From: Caulobacterales bacterium
Lineage (GTDB): Bacteria; Pseudomonadota; Alphaproteobacteria; Caulobacterales; Caulobacteraceae
Assembly: GCA_019510435.1 (NCBI GenBank)
Contig: JAEKKJ010000025.1
Span: 1 to 59,377 of the forward strand
DNA: 59,377 bases
Reading direction: 5' to 3'
In this document: positions 33,148 to 42,241 of the stretch, piece after piece
Position numbering within the stretch: position 1 is the first letter of the stretch
How the letters are laid out: each line of letters begins with the position of its first letter
Program-made: the position numbers and the translations under genes
The notes under the pieces: model-generated
What the model was told of the DNA's origin: nothing
The model's input: the letters and a program-made list of their open reading frames with translations, nothing else
Database searches by the model: none

Positions 33148-36039
33148 TTAGTGCGCGTCGTCCCAGTTGGCGGCGGCGCGGGCTTCCACCACCAGCGGAA
33201 CTGAAACGGAGAGCGCCGGCTCGGCGGCGCGCTCCATGATCCGCCGGGCCACGGCGATCACCGCCTCGGCCTCCGCCTCGGGCGCCTCGAACACCAGTTC
33301 GTCGTGCACCTGCAGCAGCATCTTCGCCTTCAGCCCCGCCTCGCGCAGGGCCCCCGGCATGCGGATCATCGCCCGGCGCATGATGTCGGCCGCCGCGCCC
33401 TGGATCGGGGCGTTGATGGCGGCGCGGTCGGCGAAGCTGCGCTCGGCCTGAGACTTGCCGCGCGCGGCGGGGATGTAGACCTTGCGCCCGAACACCGTGG
33501 TCACGAACGCCTCGGCGCGCACCTGGCGCTGCATGCGGTCCATGTAGGTGCGGATGCCCGGGAAGCGTTCGAAGTAGGTCTTGATATAGGCCCCGGCCTC
33601 GTCGCGCGGGATCGACAGCTGGTTGGCCAGGCCGAACGCCGAGATGCCGTAGACGATGCCGAAGTTGATGGCCTTGGCCCGCCGGCGGGTCTCGGCGGGC
33701 ATGCCTTCGATCGGGACCCCGAACATCTCCGAGGCGGTCATGGCGTGGATGTCCAGTCCCTCGGCGAAGGCCTGCTTCAGCTGCGGGATGTCGCCGATGT
33801 GAGCCAGCAGGCGCAGCTCGATCTGGGAGTAGTCGGCGCTGATCAGCACATGGCCCGGCTCGGCGATGAAGGCGCGGCGGATCTTGCGGCCCTCCTCGGT
33901 GCGGATCGGGATGTTCTGCAGGTTGGGATCGGAGGAGGCCAGGCGGCCGGTCGTCGCCGCGGCCAGCTGGTAGGAGGTGTGCACCCGGCCCGTCTGCGGA
34001 TTGACCGCCGCCACCAGGGCGTCCGTGTAGGTGCCCTTCAGCTTCGAGAGCTGCCGCCAGTCCAGCAGGATGCGCGGCAGCTCGTGGCCCTGGGCCGCCA
34101 GGTCCTCCAGCATCGAGGCGTCGGTGGAGGCCGCGCCCGTGGCGGTGGTGCGGCCTGAGGCCAGGCCCATCTCCTTGAACAGGATGTCGCCGATCTGCTT
34201 GGGCGAGCCAAGGTTGAACGGCCGGCCCGCCACGCGATGCGCCTCGATCTCCAGCTCGCCCATGCGCACGGAGAAGTCGTTGGAGAGCACGCGCAGCTGG
34301 TCCGGGTCGATCTTGACCCCCGCCAGCTCCATCTCCACCAGCACCTGCGGCATCGGCCGCTCCAGGGTCTCGTAGACCGTGAGCAGCCGCTCGTGCGCCA
34401 GGCGCGGCTTCAGGTGCTCCCAGATGCGCAGGGTGACGTCGGCGTCCTCGGCGGCGTAGCAGGTCGCGGCCGAGAGCTCGACGTGCTTGAAGCTCTTCTG
34501 CGCCTTGCCGGCGCCGGCCACGGTCTTGAAGCTGATCGGCTCGTGGGCCAGCAGCCGCTGGGACAGCTCGTCCATGCCGTGGCTCTTATGCAGCCCGCCC
34601 TCCAGGGCGAAGCTGATCAGCATGGTGTCGTCGACCGGCGCCACCTGCAGGCCGTAGCGGGCCAGGACCGCCAGGTCGTACTTGGCGTTCTGGGCGATCT
34701 TCAGGACCGAGGGGTCCTCCAGCAGCGGCTTCAGCCGCGCCATGGCCGCCTCGAGCGGGATCTGGGTCAGGTCCGGCGGGGCGTCCAGCTGCAGGCCGCC
34801 CTCGCCCTCGTGGGCATGGCCCACCGGGATGTAGCAGGCCTTGCCCGGCGCGGTGGCCAGGCTGACCCCGCACAGGTTGGCGCTCGTGGCGCCCAGGGCG
34901 TCGGTCTCGGTGTCGAAGGCGACGATCCCGGCGGCGTAGGCCTCGGCGATCCAGCGGTCGAGGGTCTCCAGGTCGCGCACGCACTCATAGGCGTTGACGT
35001 CGATCGCCCCGTGCTGCGGCGCAGTGGGGGCGCGGGTCTCCGGCGCCGGGATCGCGGGCACGGTCAGCGCCTGGGCGCCGCCGGCCGAGGCGCCGCTGCC
35101 GTCGGAGATGCGCCGGGCCAGGGTGCGGAACTCCATATGCTCCAGGAAGGCCTGCAGGGTCGGCCCGTCCGGGTCGCGCACCGCCAGGTCGTCGATCGGC
35201 TCCGGCAGCGGGGTGTCGCAGTCCAGCTGCACCAGCTGGCGTGACAGGCGGATCTGGTCGGCGAACTCGATCAGGGTCTGGCGGCGCTTCTCCTGCTTGA
35301 TCTCCGAAGCCCGGGCCAGCAGCGTGTCCAGGTCGCCGTACTCGTTGATCAGGGCCGAGGCGGTCTTGATGCCGATCCCCGGCGCGCCCGGCACATTGTC
35401 TACGGAGTCGCCGCAGAGGGCCTGCACATCGACGACCTTGTCCGGCGTTACGCCGAACTTCTCGGCGACCTGCTCAATCCCGATCTTCACGTTCTTCATG
35501 GTGTCGAGCATCGAGACCCGCTCGCCCACCAGCTGCATCAGGTCCTTGTCGGAGGAGACGATCACCACCTCGCCGCCCAGGTCGCGCACCTTGCAGGCGT
35601 AGGCGGCGATCAGGTCGTCGGCTTCGTAGCCGGACAGCTCCAGGCAGGGCACGCCGAACGCGCGCGTCGCCTCCCGCACCAGCGGGAACTGCGGGACCAG
35701 GTCCTCCGGCGGCGGCGGCCGGTGGGCCTTGTACTTGTCGTAGAGCTTGTTGCGGAACGTGCTCTCGGAGTGGTCGAAGATCACCGCCAGGTGGGTCGGC
35801 GCCTCGCTGGAGGCCTTCATGTCCACCAGGAGCTTCCACAGCATGTTGCAGAAGCCGGAGACCGCGCCCACGGGCAGGCCGTCCGTCTTGCGGGTCAGTG
35901 GCGGCAGGGCGTGGAACGCGCGGAAGATGAAGCCGGAGCCGTCCACTAGGTAGAGCCGGATCTGTGGTCCGTCCTGGGTGGGATCGCGCGGGATATCGGC
36001 CAGGGTCTGGGGCGCGGCGGCGTCGAGCGTATCGGTCAT
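33148..36039 (-). CDS. polA: DNA polymerase I
   Basis: A 963-residue repair and replication polymerase. Order: 5'-3' exonuclease (about 25-310, YLVDGSGFIFRAFHALPPLT and ELSGYEADDLIAAYA with GIGIKTASALI), 3'-5' exonuclease (about 350-540, VAFDTETDALGATSANLCG; the first Asp/Glu pair is intact), and the polymerase domain with motif A DYSQIELRLLAHIGD, motif B RRRAKAINFGIVYGIS, and motif C LLQVHDELVFEAP. Long single gene, divergent from nothing close; its start is about 70 bases from the neighbour's stop. Confidence 0.98.
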   Translation of the reverse strand: MTDTLDAAAPQTLADIPRDPTQDGPQIRLYLVDGSGFIFRAFHALPPLTRKTDGLPVGAVSGFCNMLWKLLVDMKASSEAPTHLAVIFDHSESTFRNKLYDKYKAHRPPPPEDLVPQFPLVREATRAFGVPCLELSGYEADDLIAAYACKVRDLGGEVVIVSSDKDLMQLVGERVSMLDTMKNVKIGIEQVAEKFGVTPDKVVDVQALCGDSVDNVPGAPGIGIKTASALINEYGDLDTLLARASEIKQEKRRQTLIEFADQIRLSRQLVQLDCDTPLPEPIDDLAVRDPDGPTLQAFLEHMEFRTLARRISDGSGASAGGAQALTVPAIPAPETRAPTAPQHGAIDVNAYECVRDLETLDRWIAEAYAAGIVAFDTETDALGATSANLCGVSLATAPGKACYIPVGHAHEGEGGLQLDAPPDLTQIPLEAAMARLKPLLEDPSVLKIAQNAKYDLAVLARYGLQVAPVDDTMLISFALEGGLHKSHGMDELSQRLLAHEPISFKTVAGAGKAQKSFKHVELSAATCYAAEDADVTLRIWEHLKPRLAHERLLTVYETLERPMPQVLVEMELAGVKIDPDQLRVLSNDFSVRMGELEIEAHRVAGRPFNLGSPKQIGDILFKEMGLASGRTTATGAASTDASMLEDLAAQGHELPRILLDWRQLSKLKGTYTDALVAAVNPQTGRVHTSYQLAAATTGRLASSDPNLQNIPIRTEEGRKIRRAFIAEPGHVLISADYSQIELRLLAHIGDIPQLKQAFAEGLDIHAMTASEMFGVPIEGMPAETRRRAKAINFGIVYGISAFGLANQLSIPRDEAGAYIKTYFERFPGIRTYMDRMQRQVRAEAFVTTVFGRKVYIPAARGKSQAERSFADRAAINAPIQGAAADIMRRAMIRMPGALREAGLKAKMLLQVHDELVFEAPEAEAEAVIAVARRIMERAAEPALSVSVPLVVEARAAANWDDAH

Positions 36040-36107
36040 CCGGGCAAGATAGGGCGGCGCGCGCGCGCGGTCATCTGCGGCGCGCCGTCGAATCCAGGGT
36101 GTTCAGC

Positions 36108-36920
36108 TCAGCCCTTCGAGAAGCGCTTCTGCAGGCTGGGCGCGCCGGCTCCGGCCGCGCCGAGCGCCGCCACGTCGCCGGTCTTCAGGAAGTCCGCAGC
36201 GGCCTTGGCCAGCGCCGCGTAGGCGGCGTTGAAGGTGGCGGTCCCGGCGCTGAGACGCCGCGCGCCCAGCTGCGCCAGCGCCGCCGCGTCGGGCACGCCC
36301 GGCCAGGCCATGATGTTGAGCGGCAACGGGATGGCGGCGGCCAGGCGGCGGATCAGCTCGGGATCGGCCGCTGCGGGCACGAAGATCCCGCTCGCCCCCG
36401 CCTGGGCGTAGAGCTTGCCGCGCCGGATCGCCTCGGCCTCCGCCGCCTCGCCCTCGGCCAGGCGCTTCAGATAGATGTCGGTGCGCGCGTTGATGAAGAG
36501 GTTGACGCCGGCCCGCGCGGCGGCGGCGCGGACGGCGGCGATCTTGCGGGCGTGCAGCGCCGGATCTCGCGCACCATCCTCGAAGTTGATGCCGACCGCG
36601 CCGGCGGCGAGCAGGCGGGTGATGTTGGCGTCCAGCTCGTCCAGGTCGTCGGTGAAGCCGCCTTCGAAGTCGGTGGAGACCGGCAGGTCGGTGACCGCCA
36701 CCAGCTCGGCCACCATGGCGCAGGTCTTCTCCACCGCCAGGATGTCGCCATCGGCCTGGCCGTGCGCCCAGGCGACGGCGGCGGAGGAGGTGGCGATGGC
36801 CTTCGCCCCGGCGTCGGCCACCACTGCGGCGCTCGCCGCGTCCCAGACATTGGCCAGCACCAGGACCTCGGGTCCCTGGTGCAGCTGGTGGAAGCGTTCG
36901 GCCTTGGCGTTCTGGCTCAT
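36108..36920 (-). CDS. isocitrate lyase/PEP mutase family protein
   Basis: A 270-residue TIM-barrel enzyme of the ICL/PEPM superfamily. Motifs: LANVWDAASAAVVADAGAKA, STDFEGGFTDD (with the metal-binding acidic residues), GINFEDGARDP, INARTDIYLK, and PLNIMAWPGVPDAAAL. The cysteine motif of true isocitrate lyase (KKCGH) is absent, so it is rather a methylisocitrate lyase-, oxaloacetase- or phosphonopyruvate-type enzyme. The substrate cannot be told. Confidence 0.9.
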   Translation of the reverse strand: MSQNAKAERFHQLHQGPEVLVLANVWDAASAAVVADAGAKAIATSSAAVAWAHGQADGDILAVEKTCAMVAELVAVTDLPVSTDFEGGFTDDLDELDANITRLLAAGAVGINFEDGARDPALHARKIAAVRAAAARAGVNLFINARTDIYLKRLAEGEAAEAEAIRRGKLYAQAGASGIFVPAAADPELIRRLAAAIPLPLNIMAWPGVPDAAALAQLGARRLSAGTATFNAAYAALAKAAADFLKTGDVAALGAAGAGAPSLQKRFSKG

Positions 36921-37030
36921 CGGGGTCCCCTCGTTCGGCGCAGCTAGGACGTCGATATGGGGAGCCCTGTGACAAGCCGCTCGCGGAATCCGGACATCGA
37001 CGGCGCAACAGGCGCTGCTATCCTGGCGCC

Positions 37031-37177
37031 ATGCGCTGCGCCGACGTGGTCTGCATCGCCCGCGAGACCGGCAAGACCTACGCCGCCCTCGTCGCCGAAA
37101 TGGGCGCCCGCAAGGTCTGGCCGGCCGTGTTCAAGGGCCCGCCGCCGATCGAGCCCACCTGCGAGATGCGGGACTAG
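37031..37177 (+). CDS. 48-residue conserved-looking small protein
   Basis: An open frame ATG to TAG with strong GC at third positions in nearly every codon, typical of real genes here. The product has RETGKTYAALVAEMGARKVW followed by PAVFKGPPPIEPTCEMRD. It has three cysteines and no membrane segment. The family is not recognised. It is divergent from the ICL/PEPM gene and lies 50 bases before the phosphoesterase gene. Confidence 0.6.
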   Translation: MRCADVVCIARETGKTYAALVAEMGARKVWPAVFKGPPPIEPTCEMRD

Positions 37178-37227
37178 CCAGCGGCCGGCGCCCGGCGAAT
37201 AGTGCCGCCAGGGACGGAGGACCAGCC

Positions 37228-37791
37228 ATGGCCGAAGCGGTGCGCACCACGCCCTTCCTGGGCCGGACCTTCGCCGTGCTGGCCGACTGCCACATCCATC
37301 CCGGCGGCGGGCCGCAGTTCCCGCAGATCGTGCTGAACGCCCTGCAGGGCGTCGACCTGATCGTCACCCTCGGCGACATGGGCGATGTCGCGGGCCTTGA
37401 CCAGCTGGACGCCATCGCCCCGGTGGTCGGGGTGCGCGGCGAGGACGACGAGGACGACCCGCGCACCAGCGCGCCGCTGCTGGTGCTGACGGTGGGCGAC
37501 CTGGCCGTGGGCTGCGTGTTCGACGCTGTGGCCGCCGGCCTCGCCGAGACTGTCGAGCCGTTCGAGGCGGTGGCGGATGCACCGGAAGCGGCCCGGCGCG
37601 TGTTCGGGCGCGAGGTCGACCTCCTGCTCCACGCCGCCACCCACCGGCCGGGCGGCGGCGCCTTTGGGCCGCGGGCGCAGGCGCTCAATCCGGGCAGCGC
37701 GGTGCTGCCCGCCGGCGGCGCGGGACCCACCTTCGCCCGCATCACCCTGGACGGCGGCGCGTTCGTGCCGGAGATCGTGCTGCTGGGTTAG
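37228..37791 (+). CDS. metallophosphoesterase family protein, partly degenerate
   Basis: A 187-residue calcineurin-like phosphoesterase fold (YfcE/MJ0936-like). Visible motifs: ADCHIH (D-x-H), TLGDMGDV (G-D-x-x-D), VRGEDDED where GNxD/GNHE is expected, and LLHAATHRP where GHTHxP is expected. The third motif has lost the Asn and the fourth one His, so activity may be reduced or changed. A GGAGG Shine-Dalgarno lies before the ATG. Precedes recF by 34 bases. Confidence 0.8.
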   Translation: MAEAVRTTPFLGRTFAVLADCHIHPGGGPQFPQIVLNALQGVDLIVTLGDMGDVAGLDQLDAIAPVVGVRGEDDEDDPRTSAPLLVLTVGDLAVGCVFDAVAAGLAETVEPFEAVADAPEAARRVFGREVDLLLHAATHRPGGGAFGPRAQALNPGSAVLPAGGAGPTFARITLDGGAFVPEIVLLG

Positions 37792-37825
37792 GCGCCGGCC
37801 GCCAAATGCCGCTAAGACCCCGCCG

Positions 37826-38965
37826 GTGACCGCCGCCGCCCTCACGCGCCTTTCCCTGACCGACTTCCGCTCGTACGAGCGCGCGGACCTGAGCCTGGAC
37901 GGCCGTCCCGTGTGGCTGGCCGGGCCCAACGGCGCGGGCAAGACCAACCTCCTGGAAGCGGTGAGCTTCCTGATCCCGGGCCGCGGCCTGCGGGGCTCGA
38001 GCCTGGCGGAGGTCGGCCGGCGGCTGCCCGGCGAGGCGGTGGGACGGCCGTGGGCCGTGGCCGCCGTCGTGCGCACCCCGGATGGCGAGACGCGGCTGGG
38101 CGCCGGGGTCGAGCAGGCGGGCGCCACCCGCCGGCTGGTGCGCGTCGACGGTGAGCCCGCCGCGCCCGGACGGCTGGCCGAGCATGTGCGCCAGGTGTGG
38201 CTGACCCCGGCCCAGGATCGCCTCTTCCTGGAGGGCGCCGCCGACCGCCGGCGCTTCTTCGACCGGCTGGTGTTCGCCGCCGAGCCGTCCCATGCCGCCC
38301 ATGTCCAGACCTATGAGAAGGCCCTGCGCGAGCGCATGCGCCTGCTGACCGATGGCCCCGCAGACCCCGTCTGGCTGGACGCCCTGGAGGCCCGCCTGGC
38401 CGAGGCCGGGACCCTGATGGCCCAGGCGCGCGGCCGCACCCTGGCCGCCCTGGCCGAGGAAATCGCCGGCCGCGGCGAGCGGCCGTTCCCCCAGGCGCGG
38501 CTGTCGCTGACCGGGGACTGGGAGCGGCTGGCCCGCGAGGGCGTCGACGGAGGCGAGATCGCCGCGCGCCTGGCCGCCGCCCTGGCCGGGGCCCGCGACC
38601 GCGACGGCGCCGCCGGCCGCGCGCTCACTGGCCCGCACCGCGGCGACCTGGCGGTCATCCACGTGGAGAAGGACCGGCCCGCCGGCGAATGCTCCACGGG
38701 CGAGCAGAAGGCCCTGATCCTCAACCTGGTGCTCGCCCAGGCCGCGCGCCTGGCCCGCACCGATGCGCCCGCGCCCCTGCTCCTGCTGGACGAGGTCGCC
38801 GCCCACCTGGACGCCCGCCGCCGGACCGCCCTGTTCGACGAGATCGAGGCCCTGGGCCTGCAGGCCTTCCTGACCGGCACCGACGAGATGCTGTTCGAAG
38901 GCCTGCGCGGCCGCGCCCAGGGCTTTGCGGTGGAGGGCTCGGGGCTGGCGGCGGTGGGCGGCTGA
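37826..38965 (+). CDS. recF: DNA replication and repair protein RecF
   Basis: A 379-residue SMC-like ATPase that loads RecA at gaps through RecOR. Walker A GPNGAGKT (33-40), signature CSTGEQKALIL near residue 290, Walker B PLLLLDEVAAHLD near 315. The N-terminus LTRLSLTDFRSYERADLSL is typical. The start is a GTG at 37826; the open frame upstream overlaps the phosphoesterase gene and is not used. gyrB follows after about 700 bases, as in many chromosomes near the replication origin. Confidence 0.94.
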   Translation: MTAAALTRLSLTDFRSYERADLSLDGRPVWLAGPNGAGKTNLLEAVSFLIPGRGLRGSSLAEVGRRLPGEAVGRPWAVAAVVRTPDGETRLGAGVEQAGATRRLVRVDGEPAAPGRLAEHVRQVWLTPAQDRLFLEGAADRRRFFDRLVFAAEPSHAAHVQTYEKALRERMRLLTDGPADPVWLDALEARLAEAGTLMAQARGRTLAALAEEIAGRGERPFPQARLSLTGDWERLAREGVDGGEIAARLAAALAGARDRDGAAGRALTGPHRGDLAVIHVEKDRPAGECSTGEQKALILNLVLAQAARLARTDAPAPLLLLDEVAAHLDARRRTALFDEIEALGLQAFLTGTDEMLFEGLRGRAQGFAVEGSGLAAVGG

Positions 38966-38980
38966 GCCTTGGCCCCTCTT

Positions 38981-39020
38981 GGGTCCCGGTCTCCCGCCTT
39001 CGGCGAAAACCGGGATGACA
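38981..39020. repeat. palindromic repeat type D, single arm
   Basis: GGGTCCCGGT ... ACCGGGATGACA with an inner CCGCCTTCGGCG hairpin. It is the inverse of the arms at 9055-9166 and close to 42165-42202. It lies directly after recF. Confidence 0.7.
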
Positions 39021-39057
39021 CGCGTTGGGGGGTGTGGCGAAGACCTGCGCGCTGGCC

Positions 39058-39242
39058 AGCTCCTCTCCCAAGCGCGCAGCGCTGTGGGAGAGGCCGGGTG
39101 AGGGCGGCGCGGCCTCGCCGCTGCCGCATAGTTGGATCAAGTATCCAGACGCGCCTCCGGGTCCAACGCCGCAGCCGTAACCACCGCCGCGCCGCCCCCA
39201 CCCGGCCTCCCCCAGGACGCTGCCGCGCCAGGGGGAGGAGCT
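39058..39242. repeat. long imperfect palindrome, type B
   Basis: The left arm 39058-39112 (AGCTCCTCTCCCAAGCGCGC ... GTGAGGGCGGCGCGG) is repeated inverted, with several mismatches, at 39186-39242 (GCCGCGCCGCCCCCACCCGG ... GGGGGAGGAGCT). Each arm contains an inner CTCCC...GGGAG hairpin. Confidence 0.7.
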
Positions 39243-39326
39243 CAAGGGCCCTCGCCCGCGCGCGCCGCCCTGATCCTGACGCAGGTCCGTGTGGAACTGG
39301 TCATTGCGGGACGAGGACCAGGCGTC

Positions 39327-39485
39327 ATGGCTGACCACAGCGTTTTCTGGTGGCTGCTCGCCCTCGTGGGCGTGTTCGTGCTGGTGTTCGCCGTGGGCCT
39401 CGCCGCCAAGCTGTCACGGCGGGAGCACGAAGCCCGGCAGGGGGAGGCGAACCGCCGGGACATCCGCAAGCCGCCCACCGACTGA
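39327..39485 (+). CDS. small single-pass membrane protein
   Basis: A 52-residue protein with one transmembrane helix (FWWLLALVGVFVLVFAVGLA, residues 7-26) and a basic, charged tail (KLSRREHEARQGEANRRDIR). A GAGGA Shine-Dalgarno lies before the ATG. The family is not recognised. It lies upstream of gyrB in the same direction. Confidence 0.6.
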   Translation: MADHSVFWWLLALVGVFVLVFAVGLAAKLSRREHEARQGEANRRDIRKPPTD

Positions 39486-39666
39486 TCTGGCGATCCCAGG
39501 AGGTGCGACCCCTTTGCTGCGGCGCCGAAACGCGTGCAGAATCAGCTCGGAACACTATATAGAACGGGACGAGCGTTAGGCTCCGCGCGCCGCGCGGCGG
39601 CCTGACCCGGGCGCCTCCATTCCTTGGGGTCCGAACCCCGCAACTGGCGCCTCAGCTGGACAGGTC

Positions 39667-42096
39667 ATGAGCGAAGACAACGAGATCCCCCACAGCGGGA
39701 ACGGCGCGGCGGAATACGGCGCGGAATCGATCAAGGTGCTGAAGGGCCTGGACGCGGTGCGCAAGCGTCCCGGCATGTACATCGGCGACACCGACGACGG
39801 GTCCGGCCTGCACCACATGGTCTATGAGGTGGTGGACAACGCCATCGACGAGGCCCTGGCCGGCTGGGCGACGCGGGTCGAGGTGATCCTCAACGCCGAC
39901 GGCTCTTGCACCGTGACCGACGACGGCCGCGGCATCCCCACCGACATCCACGAGGGCGAGGGCGTCTCGGCCGCCGAGGTCATCATGACCCAGCTGCACG
40001 CGGGCGGGAAGTTCGACCAGAACAGCTACAAGGTCTCCGGCGGCCTGCACGGCGTAGGCGTCTCGGTGGTGAACGCGCTCTCCGAGTTCCTGAAGCTGAA
40101 GGTCCACCGCAACGGGCTCGAGCACGAGATGGAGTTCCGGCTGGGCGATGCGGTCTCGCCCCTGGTGGTGACCGGCAAGTCGCCGATGCGGGAGAACGGC
40201 GAGCCGCTGACCGGCACCGAGGTCACCTTCCTGCCCTCCCTCGAGACCTTCAAGTTCATCGACTTCGACCTGAAGACCCTGGAGCACCGCCTGCGCGAGC
40301 TGGCGTTCCTGAACTCCGGCGTGACGATCTGGCTGAAGGACCTGCGCGGCGCCGAGCCGTTCGAGGAGGTCATGCACTATGACGGCGGCATCGAGGCCTT
40401 CGTGCGCCACCTGGACAAGGCCAAGACCCCGCTGATCAAGACCCCGATCGTGATCCGCGGCCGGCGCGAGAACGTCGAGGTCGACATGTCGCTGTGGTGG
40501 AACGACGGCTACCACGAGAACGTCCTCTGCTTCACCAACAACATCCCCCAGCGCGACGGCGGCACCCACCTGGCCGCCTTCCGCTCGGCCCTGACGCGGA
40601 TCATCACCAACTACGCCGAGAGCTCCGGCGCGGCGAAGCGCGAGAAGGTCTCGGTCTCCGGCGAGGACGCCCGCGAGGGCCTGACCTGCGTGCTCTCGGT
40701 GAAGGTGCCGGACCCCAAGTTCTCGTCCCAGACCAAGGACAAGCTGGTCTCCTCCGAGGTGCGCCCGGCCGTGGAAGGCCTGGTGGGCGAGGGGCTGGCC
40801 AGTTGGTTCGAGGAGCATCCGAACGAGGCGCGGCTGATCGTCCAGAAGATCGCCGAGGCCGCCGCCGCCCGCGAGGCCGCCCGCAAGGCGCGCGAGCTCA
40901 CCCGCCGCAAGTCGGCCCTGGACATCACCTCCCTGCCCGGCAAGCTCGCCGACTGCTCGGAGAAGGATCCGGCCAAGTCTGAGATCTTCCTGGTGGAGGG
41001 CGATTCCGCTGGCGGCTCGGCCAAGCAGGCGCGCAACCGCGAGAACCAGGCCATCCTGCCGCTCCGGGGCAAGATCCTGAACGTCGAGCGCGCGCGCTTC
41101 GACAAGATGCTGTCGAGCGAACAGGTCGGGACCCTGATCATGGCGCTCGGCGCCGGCATCGGCCGCGACGAATTCGACATCAACAAGCTGCGCTACCACA
41201 AGATCGTCATCATGACGGACGCCGACGTCGACGGCGCCCACATCCGCACCCTGTTGCTGACCTTCTTCTACCGGCAGATGCCGGAGGTGATCGAGCGCGG
41301 CTACCTCTATATAGCCCAGCCGCCGCTCTATAAGGCGAGCAAGGGCAAGTCGGTCCGCTACCTGAAGGACGACCCGGAGCTCGAGACCTATCTGATCGAC
41401 GAGGGCGTGGACGGGGCCACCCTGGACCTGCCCTCGGGCGAGCGGCTGGTGGGCCAGGACCTCTTGGCGCTGGTGCAGACCGCGCGCGGCGCCAAGGCCA
41501 ATATCGAGCGGCTCGCGGCCCGTGCGCCCGCCTTCGCCATCGAGCAGGCGGCCCTGGCGGGGCTGCTGGCCGAGGGCGGCGATCCCGCGTCGGCCGCCCG
41601 GCGGCTGGACCTCTACGCCGAGGAGGGCGACGGGCCCTGGAGCGGCGAGGGCGCGGTCGGCGGCGGCTATACCTTCAGCCGCGTGAAGCGGGGCGTTTCC
41701 GAAAAGGTCGTGCTGGACGAGCTCCTGCTGCACGCGGCCGATGCGCGGCGGCTGGCGGAACGCTCGGTCGCCCTGGCGCAGGTGTTCTCCGGCGTCGCCA
41801 CCTTCACCCGCAAGGAGCGCGCCACCAAGGTGCGCGGCCCGCTCGACCTGGTGAACGCGGTGATGGACAACGGCCGCCGCGGCCTCTCCATCCAGCGCTA
41901 CAAGGGCCTGGGCGAGATGAACGCCGAGCAGCTGTGGGAAACCACCCTGGACGTGGAGGCCCGCACCCTGCTGCAGGTCCGGGTCAACCACGCCGACGAC
42001 GCCGACGACATGTTCACCCGCCTGATGGGCGACCTGGTCGAGCCGCGCCGCGAGTTCATCCAGGAGAACGCCCTGGACGCCGAGGTGGACGTCTAG
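39667..42096 (+). CDS. gyrB: DNA gyrase subunit B
   Basis: An 809-residue ATPase subunit of DNA gyrase. GHKL ATPase domain: RPGMYIGDTDDGSGLHHMVY with EVVDNAIDEA, and GGLHGVGVSVVNALS. The transducer follows. The TOPRIM domain has FLVEGDSAGGSAKQARNREN and MTDADVDGAHIRTLLL. The C-terminal tail has IQRYKGLGEMNAEQLWETTL. The 100-residue Ala-rich insertion before that tail (near 600-680) is normal in alphaproteobacteria. A GC-rich hairpin (about 39575-39606) lies in its leader. Confidence 0.98.
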   Translation: MSEDNEIPHSGNGAAEYGAESIKVLKGLDAVRKRPGMYIGDTDDGSGLHHMVYEVVDNAIDEALAGWATRVEVILNADGSCTVTDDGRGIPTDIHEGEGVSAAEVIMTQLHAGGKFDQNSYKVSGGLHGVGVSVVNALSEFLKLKVHRNGLEHEMEFRLGDAVSPLVVTGKSPMRENGEPLTGTEVTFLPSLETFKFIDFDLKTLEHRLRELAFLNSGVTIWLKDLRGAEPFEEVMHYDGGIEAFVRHLDKAKTPLIKTPIVIRGRRENVEVDMSLWWNDGYHENVLCFTNNIPQRDGGTHLAAFRSALTRIITNYAESSGAAKREKVSVSGEDAREGLTCVLSVKVPDPKFSSQTKDKLVSSEVRPAVEGLVGEGLASWFEEHPNEARLIVQKIAEAAAAREAARKARELTRRKSALDITSLPGKLADCSEKDPAKSEIFLVEGDSAGGSAKQARNRENQAILPLRGKILNVERARFDKMLSSEQVGTLIMALGAGIGRDEFDINKLRYHKIVIMTDADVDGAHIRTLLLTFFYRQMPEVIERGYLYIAQPPLYKASKGKSVRYLKDDPELETYLIDEGVDGATLDLPSGERLVGQDLLALVQTARGAKANIERLAARAPAFAIEQAALAGLLAEGGDPASAARRLDLYAEEGDGPWSGEGAVGGGYTFSRVKRGVSEKVVLDELLLHAADARRLAERSVALAQVFSGVATFTRKERATKVRGPLDLVNAVMDNGRRGLSIQRYKGLGEMNAEQLWETTLDVEARTLLQVRVNHADDADDMFTRLMGDLVEPRREFIQENALDAEVDV

Positions 42097-42164
42097 GGCG
42101 GACGGCGTGCGGTCCCCCTGCGGCCGCTGCGACCCTGCACGCAGGCTCAGAGTGGCGGCGCGTT

Positions 42165-42202
42165 GGATCCCGGTCTTCGGCTTCGCCGAAACCGGGATGA
42201 CA
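42165..42202. repeat. palindromic repeat type D, single arm
   Basis: GGATCCCGGTCTTCGGC-TTC-GCCGAAACCGGGAT is a nearly perfect hairpin followed by GACA. It lies after gyrB and before the convergent pterin dehydratase gene, so it could terminate both. Confidence 0.75.
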
Positions 42203-42241
42203 GCCGCTGGGGATCGGGCAGGGCCGAGCTCCTGTGTCCCC

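Larger units (their letters stand above)
38966..39326. other. non-coding stretch with palindromic repeats
   Basis: About 360 bases after recF. It holds a type D repeat arm (38981-39020) and a long imperfect palindrome (39058-39242). No gene is seen; the final 80 bases contain the leader of the small membrane protein. Confidence 0.6.

Noticed and set aside
37577..37825. Upstream extension of recF over the phosphoesterase gene
   Set aside because: It overlaps a supported gene in another frame, and RecF normally begins close to LTRLSLTDFRSY.
39652..41991. A 779-codon open frame antisense to gyrB
   Set aside because: gyrB motifs are complete on the plus strand; the antisense product is low-complexity.
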